DNA of 64,000 nucleotides from Burkholderia cepacia (GTDB lineage: Bacteria; Pseudomonadota; Gammaproteobacteria; Burkholderiales; Burkholderiaceae). This document shows, one piece after another, positions 56,123-64,000 of this stretch (position 1 is the stretch's first letter; every line of letters starts with the position of its first letter). The DNA lies in the NCBI RefSeq assembly GCF_001039005.1, contig NZ_LDWR01000041.1:1-64000 (forward strand), read 5' to 3'. The notes under the pieces were generated by a model. The model was not told the origin of the DNA and did not search any database. It worked only from the letters and a program-made list of their open reading frames with translations. A program made the translations under genes and the position numbers.

Positions 56123-58057
56123 TCAGTTGTCGCCGTCCTGCGACTGGCTGGTCGTCGTACCGTACAGCTTCACCTTCGAGCGATCGCGCAGCGCGGTGAG
56201 ATACGCCTCGCCTTCGCTCTGCGCGTCGACCTGCGCCATCTGCTGCTGTGCGGCCGCCAGTTGCTGCGGATCGACCGCCGAACCCGGGATCACCGCGTTC
56301 ACGCGGTAGATCGCGTAGCCGTCCGCGCCGAGATCGACACCGACGTAGGCCGGCAGCGTCTTCGCATCGACCTTGTAGACGGCGCTCAGCGCAGCCGGCG
56401 TCAGGCCCTGCGACTGCGTGCGCGACACCTTCTGCGCGGGCGCGAAGCCGTCGGCCGACTTCGACTTCTGCAGTTCGGCGAGCTTCGCCACGCCGTCCTT
56501 CTTCGCGAGTTCCGCGGCCTGCTCGGCGACGACCTTCTGGCGCACGGCGTCCTTGATCGTGTCGAGTGCCGGCACGGCAGCCGGCTTGTACTCGGTCACG
56601 CGGGCCGAGATCAGCGTGTTGTTGCCGATGTCGATCGCCTGCGTGTTGTTCTGGTTCTTCACCGCGTCGTTCGCGAACACGGCGGCCAGGAACTTCGGAT
56701 TGTTCAGCGGGCTCGTCGGCGGCAGTTGCGGATTCGACGTCGGCGTGACGGTGGCCGTCTGGATCGTCAGCTTGTACTTGTCCGCGGCCGGCTGCAGCGT
56801 CTTCGCCTTTTCATAGACGGTCGACGTGAAGCCTTCCGCGTTGTCCGAGAACGCCTTCGATGCGTACTGCTGCTTCAGTTCGGCCGCGATCTGATCCTTC
56901 ACGTCCGCGAACGGCTTGACGGCCGCCGGCTTCACTTCGGTCGCCTTCAGGATGTGGAAGCCGAGATCCGACTGCACGACACCGCTCACGTCGCCCTGCT
57001 TCAGCGCGAATGCGGCATCGTCGAACGCCTTGCCGCCCGCCGTCGAACCGCGCGTGATGAAGCCGAGGTCGCCGCCCTTCGCTGCCGACGGCGCGTCCTG
57101 TGAGCTCTTCTGCGCGATCTGCGCGAACTGGTCCGGATGCGCCTTCACGTCGGCGAGCACTTGCTCGGCCTTCGTTTTCGCGGCGGCCTTGTCGGCCGCG
57201 CTTGCGCTGCCCGCCGCGGCGAAGAAGATGTGGCTCACGCGAACCTGCGCTTCGGTACGGAAGTGCGTCGGATTGTCGTCGTAGAATTTCTTGACGTCCG
57301 CATCGGTCGGCTGCGCGCTCGCGGCCGCTGCGGCCGGCGAATAGACGAGGTACTGGATCGTCGCCGTCTCCGGCGTCGCGAAGCTCTGCTTGTGTGCGTC
57401 ATAGTACGCGGCGAGCTGCGCGTCGGTCGGCTGGACCTTCGATGCGAAGTCGCTCGTCTTCAGCACGAGCGCCTGCACTTCGCGCTGCTGCGCGGCCAGT
57501 TCGGACAGATGCTGCGCGAGGCTCTTCGGCGTGAACGCGCTCGACACGATGCTGGCCGGAATCTGCTGCAGCGAGAGGCTGTAGCGCACGCGCTCCTGGT
57601 ACTGCTCGGGCGTCATCCCCTGGAACGACAGCAATTGCGCATAACGCTCGACATCGATCGAACCGTCGGGCTTCTTCAGCGACGCGATCATCGGGTCGCT
57701 CATCAGCGCTTCGCGCACGGCGTTGTCGGAGGCGGTCAGGTGCAGACGCTGCGTCTCGTCGGCCAGCACGCGTTGCTGGATCAGGCCGTCGAGCACCTGC
57801 TTGCGATGGTCGGGCGTATCGAACATCTTGATGTCGAACTGCCCGCCGAGCGCCTGACGCGCCTGGTCGATCTGCTGGCGGAACGCGCCGTCGAATTCGA
57901 CCCGCGTGATCTTGTGCCCGTTGACTGCCGCGACGTTCGCACTATCGTCGAAGAAGCCGCGGAAACCTTGGATCCCGACGAAACCCAGCCCCGGCAACAC
58001 GATCAGGAGCAGGAGCGCCATCATCAGGCGCTGGTGATTACGGAAGAAATCGAGCAT
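56123..58057 (-). CDS. ppiD: Peptidyl-prolyl isomerase/chaperone PpiD (SurA-like)
   Basis: The 644-residue protein starts with a membrane anchor (MLDFFRNHQRLMMALLLLIV, then LPGLGFVGIQGF), has a SurA-like chaperone domain with PEQYQERVRYSLSLQQIPAS (about 149-168), and a parvulin domain (about 265-370) with VRVSHIFFAAAG and KGGDLGFITRGS. E. coli PpiD is 623 residues. It helps fold outer-membrane proteins in the periplasm. It is transcribed downstream of the tRNA cluster on the same strand; clpX-lon-ppiD order is conserved across proteobacteria. Confidence 0.92.
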   Translation of the reverse strand: MLDFFRNHQRLMMALLLLIVLPGLGFVGIQGFRGFFDDSANVAAVNGHKITRVEFDGAFRQQIDQARQALGGQFDIKMFDTPDHRKQVLDGLIQQRVLADETQRLHLTASDNAVREALMSDPMIASLKKPDGSIDVERYAQLLSFQGMTPEQYQERVRYSLSLQQIPASIVSSAFTPKSLAQHLSELAAQQREVQALVLKTSDFASKVQPTDAQLAAYYDAHKQSFATPETATIQYLVYSPAAAAASAQPTDADVKKFYDDNPTHFRTEAQVRVSHIFFAAAGSASAADKAAAKTKAEQVLADVKAHPDQFAQIAQKSSQDAPSAAKGGDLGFITRGSTAGGKAFDDAAFALKQGDVSGVVQSDLGFHILKATEVKPAAVKPFADVKDQIAAELKQQYASKAFSDNAEGFTSTVYEKAKTLQPAADKYKLTIQTATVTPTSNPQLPPTSPLNNPKFLAAVFANDAVKNQNNTQAIDIGNNTLISARVTEYKPAAVPALDTIKDAVRQKVVAEQAAELAKKDGVAKLAELQKSKSADGFAPAQKVSRTQSQGLTPAALSAVYKVDAKTLPAYVGVDLGADGYAIYRVNAVIPGSAVDPQQLAAAQQQMAQVDAQSEGEAYLTALRDRSKVKLYGTTTSQSQDGDN

Positions 58058-58145
58058 GCGTGACGGGAAAATTGGACAAAACGTCCGATATTACAACATA
58101 CGGGGTGGGACGGGAGAAAAGCAGACGTGGTACGCGTGAGCGGCG

Positions 58146-58255
58146 TCCTCCACTCCACAGTTACGCGCCAGAGAACGGGCGCAAACTGGACGCACAAATG
58201 AAAAAACCCGCACGAGGCGGGCTTCTTCATTTTCTGGCGGAGCGGACGGGACTCG
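58146..58255. repeat. Duplicated tRNA-Asp 3' end and terminator (copy 1)
   Basis: This 110-bp unit is about 80% identical to 58330-58440. Its last 21 bp (58235-58255) are identical to the last 21 nt of the tRNA-Asp gene, including CCA, and it also copies the terminator. It could be an attachment-site remnant or a deleted tRNA copy. Confidence 0.7.
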
Positions 58256-58380
58256 CCTACATCCTGCAGGCCGCGATTGCGCTTGCAAGCGCAACCCTTC
58301 GAGTCCCGCCGGAAGCCGCGCAGGCGGCTTCCTCCACTCCGCAGTCACGCGCCCGCAAACGGGCGCAAACCGGACGCACA

Positions 58381-58417
58381 AACGAAAATGCCCGCACAAG
58401 GCGGGCACTTTCGTTTG
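58381..58417 (-). terminator. Terminator of the tRNA-Asp transcript
   Basis: The stem TGCCCGC-ACAAG-GCGGGCA, flanked by paired AACGAAA/TTTCGTT, lies just 3' of tRNA-Asp on the minus strand. A similar hairpin is in the duplicated unit (58198-58230). Confidence 0.8.
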
Positions 58418-58419
58418 TT

Positions 58420-58496
58420 TGGCGGAGCGGACGGGACTCGAACCCGCGACCCCCGGCGTGACAGGCCGGTATTCTAACCGACTGAACTACCGCTCC
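58420..58496 (-). tRNA. tRNA-Asp (GTC)
   Basis: 77-nt cloverleaf read by eye: acceptor GGAGCGG/CCGCTCC, anticodon GTC in CCTGTCACG, T-arm GCGGGTTCGAGTCCCGT, and encoded CCA end. It is followed by a terminator and preceded by tRNA-Val. Confidence 0.95.
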
Positions 58497-58519
58497 TTGG
58501 TCTGGCTGAATCAGGAAAC

Positions 58520-58595
58520 TGGTGGGTGCTGAGGGGTTCGAACCCCCGACCTACGCCTTGTAAGGGCGCCGCTCTACCAGCTGAGCTAAGCACCC
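58520..58595 (-). tRNA. tRNA-Val (TAC)
   Basis: 76-nt cloverleaf: acceptor GGGTGCT/AGCACCC, D-arm AGCTCAGCTGGTAGAGC, anticodon TAC in CCTTACAAGG, T-arm GGGGGTTCGAACCCC, encoded CCA. It is upstream of tRNA-Asp in the same transcript, 206 bp beyond the end of lon. Confidence 0.95.
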
Positions 58596-58736
58596 GTTCC
58601 CGATTCGTTCTGGCTGCGATCTGCGTTTCCGCATCAACAACCAGCGAGCCCGCAAGTTTAATTCATCCCCGATCATTTTGCCAAGCCTGGATGCGAATTT
58701 TTTTCTGCCGCACCCGCGCGTGATTTCGACACGCAT

Positions 58737-58765
58737 AAAAAAACCCGCGGACACGCCGCGGGTTT
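58737..58765 (-). terminator. Terminator of lon
   Basis: AAACCCGCGG-CGTGT-CCGCGGGTTT with T7 on the minus strand. The 10-bp stem is perfect. Confidence 0.88.
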
Positions 58766-58801
58766 CGTGAACAACCGTCAGGAACAACGGCGTTCCGGGT
58801 C

Positions 58802-61225
58802 TCAGTGCTTGACGACTTCCGTCGAGCCGGCATCCTTCGCCGCCTCGCCGACCGGCGCCGCGGCCTTCGCTTCTTCTTCCGGCGGCAGCGGAGTCGGCGA
58901 ACGCTCGAGCGCGAGCTCCAGCACCTTGTCGATCCAGCGGACCGGCACGATCTCGATCGCGTTCTTCACGTTGTCCGGAATGTCCGCGAGATCCTTCACG
59001 TTCTCTTCCGGGATCAGCACGAGCTTGATGCCGCCGCGATGCGCGGCAAGCAGCTTTTCCTTCAGCCCGCCGATCGGCAGCACTTCACCACGCAACGTGA
59101 TTTCACCCGTCATCGCGACATCGGCACGCACGGGGATACCCGTCAGCACCGACACCAGCGCGGTGGTCATCGCACCGCCGGCGGACGGACCGTCCTTCGG
59201 CGTCGCACCTTCCGGCACGTGGATGTGGATGTCCTGCTTCTCGAACGCTTCGTCCTTGATGCCCAGACGGCGCGAACGCGAGCGCACGACCGAACGCGCA
59301 GCCTCGACCGACTCCTTCATCACGTCGCCGAGCGAACCCGTGCGGATCACGTTGCCCTTGCCCGGCATCACCGCGGCTTCGATCGTCAGCAGGTCGCCGC
59401 CGACTTCCGTCCACGCGAGGCCCGTCACCTGACCGACCTGGTTTTCCTTCGCCGCGAGGCCGAAGTCGTACTTGCGCACGCCGAGGAACGTATCGAGGTT
59501 CTCGCCATCGACCTTGATCGCGCCCGATGCCTTCTTCAGCAGCAGCATCTTCACGACCTTGCGGCAGATCTTCGACACTTCCCGCTCGAGCGAACGCACA
59601 CCGGCTTCGCGCGTGTAGTAGCGAATGATGTCGCGGATCGCCTGTTCGGTGACGTCGATCTCGCCTTCCTTCAGCCCGTTGTTCTTCTTCTGCTTCGGCA
59701 GCAGGTAACGCTGGGCAATGCTGACCTTCTCGTCTTCCGTGTAGCCCGACAGACGGATCACTTCCATCCGGTCGAGCAGCGGCGGCGGGATGTTCAGCGA
59801 GTTCGACGTCGCGACAAACATCACGTCCGACAGGTCGAAGTCGACCTCGATGTAGTGGTCGGCGAACGTGTGGTTCTGTTCCGGATCCAGCACTTCGAGC
59901 AGCGCCGACGACGGATCGCCGCGGAAATCCATGCCCATCTTGTCGACTTCGTCGAGCAGGAAGAGCGGATTGCGCACGCCGACCTTCGCGAGGCTTTGCA
60001 GGATCTTGCCCGGCATCGAACCGATATACGTGCGGCGGTGGCCGCGGATCTCGGCTTCGTCACGCACGCCGCCAAGCGCCATCCGGACGAACTTGCGGTT
60101 CGTCGCACGGGCGATCGACTGGCCGAGCGAGGTCTTGCCGACACCCGGAGGCCCAACGAGGCACAGGATCGGTGCCTTGACCTTGTCGACGCGCTGTTGC
60201 ACCGCGAGATACTCGAGGATGCGTTCCTTGACTTTCTCGAGGCCGAAGTGATCCTCGTCGAGCACCTGCTCGGCGTTCGACAGATCGTTGTTGACCTTGC
60301 TCTTCTTGCGCCACGGCAGGCCGATCAGCGTGTCGATGTAGTTGCGCACGACGGTGGCTTCCGCCGACATCGGCGACATCAGCTTCAGCTTCTTCAGCTC
60401 GGCGTCGGCCTTCTTCTTCGCTTCCTTCGGCATGCGCGCGGCGTTGATGCGCTTCTCGAGTTCCTCGAGATCGGCACCCTCTTCGCCCTCGCCCAGTTCC
60501 TTCTGGATCGCCTTGACCTGTTCGTTCAGGTAGTACTCGCGCTGGCTCTTTTCCATCTGGCGCTTCACGCGCCCGCGGATGCGCTTTTCGACCTGCAGGA
60601 TGTCGATCTCGGCTTCGAGCTGCGCGAGCAGATGCTCGAGACGCTCGATGACCGGGAACATCTCGAGGATGTGCTGCTTCTGGTCGAGCTTCAGCGGCAG
60701 GCGCTCGGCGATCATGTCGGCGAGACGCCCTGCTTCGTCGATGCCCGACAGCGACGTGAGGATCTCCGGCGGGATCTTCTTGTTCAGCTTCACGTACTGG
60801 TCGAACTGCGACACGATCGCGCGGCGCAGCGCTTCAGTTTCAGCGCTGTCGGCATGATCGGGCTCGAGCGGCATCACGTCGCAGGAGAACTGCGTCTCCT
60901 GTTCTTCGATCGACAACGCCTTCGCGCGCTGCAGGCCCTCGACGAGCACCTTTACGGTGCCGTCCGGCAGCTTCAGCATCTGCAGAATGTTGGCGATACA
61001 ACCGACCTCGTACATGTCCTTTTCGGTCGGTTCGTCCTTGGCCGCGGTTTTCTGGGCGACGAGCATGATGTGCTTGCCGCCTTCCATCGCTGCTTCGAGG
61101 GCCTTGATCGATTTCGGCCGGCCCACGAAGAGCGGAATCACCATGTGCGGGAAAACGACGACATCCCGCAGCGGCAGCAGCGGGAGCGTGATGCGTTCCG
61201 GCGGGAGAAGTTGGGTGCCTGACAT
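58802..61225 (-). CDS. lon: ATP-dependent protease Lon
   Basis: The 807-residue product has the N-terminal substrate domain, the AAA+ module with GPPGVGKTSLGQSIARATNR cut to GPPGVGKTSLGQ and RGHRRTYIGSMPG, and the protease domain with catalytic S681 (DGPSAGGAM) and K724 (GGLKEKL). A 23-residue Ala/Lys/Glu tail extends past E. coli Lon (784). It degrades misfolded and regulatory proteins in the cytoplasm. It follows clpX in the same orientation with a 197-bp gap. Heat-shock control is likely by family; a CTTGAAG box at about 61293 is only a weak hint. Confidence 0.97.
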   Translation of the reverse strand: MSGTQLLPPERITLPLLPLRDVVVFPHMVIPLFVGRPKSIKALEAAMEGGKHIMLVAQKTAAKDEPTEKDMYEVGCIANILQMLKLPDGTVKVLVEGLQRAKALSIEEQETQFSCDVMPLEPDHADSAETEALRRAIVSQFDQYVKLNKKIPPEILTSLSGIDEAGRLADMIAERLPLKLDQKQHILEMFPVIERLEHLLAQLEAEIDILQVEKRIRGRVKRQMEKSQREYYLNEQVKAIQKELGEGEEGADLEELEKRINAARMPKEAKKKADAELKKLKLMSPMSAEATVVRNYIDTLIGLPWRKKSKVNNDLSNAEQVLDEDHFGLEKVKERILEYLAVQQRVDKVKAPILCLVGPPGVGKTSLGQSIARATNRKFVRMALGGVRDEAEIRGHRRTYIGSMPGKILQSLAKVGVRNPLFLLDEVDKMGMDFRGDPSSALLEVLDPEQNHTFADHYIEVDFDLSDVMFVATSNSLNIPPPLLDRMEVIRLSGYTEDEKVSIAQRYLLPKQKKNNGLKEGEIDVTEQAIRDIIRYYTREAGVRSLEREVSKICRKVVKMLLLKKASGAIKVDGENLDTFLGVRKYDFGLAAKENQVGQVTGLAWTEVGGDLLTIEAAVMPGKGNVIRTGSLGDVMKESVEAARSVVRSRSRRLGIKDEAFEKQDIHIHVPEGATPKDGPSAGGAMTTALVSVLTGIPVRADVAMTGEITLRGEVLPIGGLKEKLLAAHRGGIKLVLIPEENVKDLADIPDNVKNAIEIVPVRWIDKVLELALERSPTPLPPEEEAKAAAPVGEAAKDAGSTEVVKH

Positions 61226-61422
61226 TTCATTTCCCCATGAGTGGAATCAATTGTTCGGTAATTGAGGCCGCCACAACGAATTGCAAGCCTTCAAGTGCGG
61301 GAAATATTCGGTAAGAAAGTAACCACCGCGTGTCGAGTCAGAGTTACCCACAAGATAAACGAAAAAAAGCCGCCCACGGTCTCATGAACGGCCTTTTTCG
61401 CAGAACATCGTCGGCTAGCCGG

Positions 61423-62694
<1,272 letters not shown>

Positions 62695-62858
62695 GAATGT
62701 AGAGCCTCCGGACAGGTAAATGACATGATACGCCGAATGCTCCGAACGCCGCGCCTAGGGCGCGACCGGAGCGGGCCGAATGCGCTTGCCGCAGATGCTC
62801 AGGGCGTGCGGGATATCGCCGGGGCGCCGCGCGAATCGGGGCGGCACCCCACTTAAAT

Positions 62859-63512
62859 TCACGGGCGCTTCAGGAGCACCTGATCGATCAGCCCGTACGC
62901 CTTCGCATCTTCGCTCGACATGAAGTTATCACGGTCGGTGTCGCGCGCGATTCGCTCGACGTCCTGGCCCGTGTGCTGCGCGAGCAACTGGTTCAGCCGC
63001 TCCTTCAGGTAGAGGATTTCGCGCGCCTGGATCTCGATGTCGGATGCCTGGCCACGTGCGCCGCCGAGCGGCTGGTGAATCATCACGCGCGAGTTCGGCA
63101 GCGCGAAACGCTTGCCCTTCGCACCCGACGCGAGCAGGAACGCACCCATACTGGCCGCGAGCCCCATGCACAGCGTCGACACGTCCGGCTTGATGAACTG
63201 CATCGTGTCGTAGATCGCCATGCCGGCCGACACCGACCCGCCCGGGCTGTTGATGTAGAGGCTGATGTCCTTGTCGGGATTCTCGCTCTCGAGGAACAGC
63301 AATTGCGCGACCACGAGGTTGGCGGTCTGGTCGTTCACTTCGCCGACCATGAACACCAGGCGCTCCTTCAGGAGACGCGAATAGATATCGTACGAACGCT
63401 CGCCGCGGCCGCTCGTTTCGACGACGATCGGCACCAGCCCCAGTGCTTGAGCCTCGAAACCCTGCGGCGCGTTCGAAGCAAGCATGTCCAGCAATTCAGC
63501 GCGAGTGATCAT
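62859..63512 (-). CDS. clpP: ClpP protease subunit
   Basis: The 217-residue product has the catalytic triad S121 (GLAASMGAF), H146 (VMIHQP) and D195 (TDRDNFM) with the classic order of a housekeeping ClpP. It forms the proteolytic core of ClpXP/ClpAP. It follows tig with a terminator between them and precedes clpX. Propeptide-like N-terminal residues (MITRAELLDMLASNA) are present. Confidence 0.97.
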   Translation of the reverse strand: MITRAELLDMLASNAPQGFEAQALGLVPIVVETSGRGERSYDIYSRLLKERLVFMVGEVNDQTANLVVAQLLFLESENPDKDISLYINSPGGSVSAGMAIYDTMQFIKPDVSTLCMGLAASMGAFLLASGAKGKRFALPNSRVMIHQPLGGARGQASDIEIQAREILYLKERLNQLLAQHTGQDVERIARDTDRDNFMSSEDAKAYGLIDQVLLKRP

Positions 63513-63598
63513 TCAATGAACCTTGTTCGAATGGAAAATTGAACGGAAGGAAGCCGCCCGCTCAATCGCCATATTAATGGCAACCGTGCGCTTGACGT

Positions 63599-63640
63599 AA
63601 AAACGGCGTGCAGGCCGTCGCTCCGACAGCCGGCACGCCG
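63599..63640 (-). terminator. Terminator of tig
   Basis: On the minus strand CGGCGTGC/GCACGCCG encloses a second stem (GGCTGTCG/CGACGGCC) and is followed by TTTTT, so tig is likely its own unit with partial read-through to clpP. Confidence 0.75.
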
Positions 63641-63652
63641 CTAGAGCGACAC

Positions 63653-64000
63653 TTACGCTTGCGACGACGCGCTCGCGAGTGCCTCGAAGCTCACTTCCTT
63701 GTCCGTCACCTTCGCCTTGCCCAGCACGAAATCGACGACGTTGCTTTCAACGACGAACGCTTCCATCTCGGCGAGGCGCTGCTGGTTGGAATAATACCAG
63801 CGGACCACTTCCTTCGGGTCTTCGTAGCTCTTGGCGAACTCGTCGACTTCCGCGCGGATCTGTTCCGGCTTCGCTTCGAGGTTGTTCGACTTCACGAGCT
63901 CGGCCAGCACGAGGCCCAGCTTCACGCGGCGCTCGGCCTGCTCGGCGAACATCTCGGCCGGGATCGGTGCGTCCTTCGCGTTCGGCACGCCGCGCTGCGC
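63653..64000 (-). CDS. tig: Trigger factor, C-terminal part (cut by window edge)
   Basis: The visible 115 residues read RVKLGLVLAELVKSNNLEAK, then EQIRAEVDEFAKSYEDPKEV and VRWYYSNQQRLAEMEAFVVE, which is the C-terminal helical domain of trigger factor. It ends ASASSQA. Its N-terminal part lies beyond the window. Trigger factor binds nascent chains at the ribosome exit tunnel. It is the first gene of the tig-clpP-clpX-lon chain. Confidence 0.95.
   Translation of the reverse strand, partial: AQRGVPNAKDAPIPAEMFAEQAERRVKLGLVLAELVKSNNLEAKPEQIRAEVDEFAKSYEDPKEVVRWYYSNQQRLAEMEAFVVESNVVDFVLGKAKVTDKEVSFEALASASSQA

Noticed and set aside
58060..58461. An open frame spanning the duplicated tRNA-Asp region
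   Set aside because: It covers terminators and a tRNA gene and has the composition of non-coding DNA.
61226..61330. Possible sigma32 promoter of lon (CTTGAAG box)
   Set aside because: No convincing CCCCAT-type -10 at the right spacing was found; lon may still be heat-shock controlled.

Overview
The window is high-GC DNA from a Burkholderia-type betaproteobacterium, most likely the Burkholderia cepacia complex. Evidence: the tig-clpP-clpX-lon block followed by tRNA-Val and tRNA-Asp and then ppiD; a lipoprotein, beta-oxidation and purL neighbourhood of chromosome-1 character; and phage proteins of the kind found in Burkholderia temperate phages. The species assignment is inference from gene content and codon use only.

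Region 1 (1 to about 21.2 kb) is the right part of a prophage whose left part lies outside the window. On the minus strand it carries a mosaic late module. The packaging and head genes follow the lambda order (Nu1, A, W, B, C, D, E, FII, Z) and run into a P2-type baseplate (V, W/gp25, J, I) and a tail fibre, so the virion should be a contractile-tailed phage with a lambda-type capsid. Upstream of the late genes lie a four-zinc-ribbon protein that could be a Q-type late antiterminator, a large Toprim/VirE-type replication protein, a CII/YmfL-like regulator and a Cro-like regulator. A divergent CI-like repressor starts a plus-strand operon of small unknown genes, a ParB-like protein and an AlpA-type excisionase. 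The switch region has a clear leftward promoter (TTGAAA, 17 bp, TAGAAT) and three copies of a CCAAATA operator-like half-site.

Region 2 (about 21.2 to 29.1 kb) is an AT-richer accessory and decay zone. It holds a two-gene DUF262 plus HEPN-RNase cassette (predicted defence system), remnants of tyrosine integrases, of a Tc-toxin gene and of an S51-like protein, a secreted avidin-family protein, a small unknown beta-rich protein, and a second copy of a 154-bp repeat also present in the prophage at 12.1 kb. No intact integrase is visible, so the prophage end looks scrambled or fixed.

Region 3 (29.1 to 64 kb) is conserved chromosome. It holds a lipoprotein with a six-hairpin glycosidase-like appearance, a divergent MDR oxidoreductase/LysR pair, a 7TM GGDEF cyclase, a fatty-acid or acyl-CoA module (thiolase, FadB-like enzyme, acyl-CoA ligase) with a nicotinamidase inside it, then selO-msrB-yciB-bolA-ppiC, a GNAT acetyltransferase, purL, a FAD-dependent amino-acid dehydrogenase, the NAD(P)HX repair enzyme, pgi, a ybbA/tesA divergent pair, ppiD, two tRNAs and the proteostasis cluster lon-clpX-clpP-tig.

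The features most worth a second look are the DUF262-HEPN pair, an 11-bp near-palindrome (AAAGYNACTTT) occurring eight times in the prophage and not seen in the chromosomal part, a nested triple inverted repeat beside the replication gene, a hairpin that sequesters a Shine-Dalgarno in the early operon, the avidin homologue, and the overlapping divergent start codons of the ybbA-like gene and tesA.
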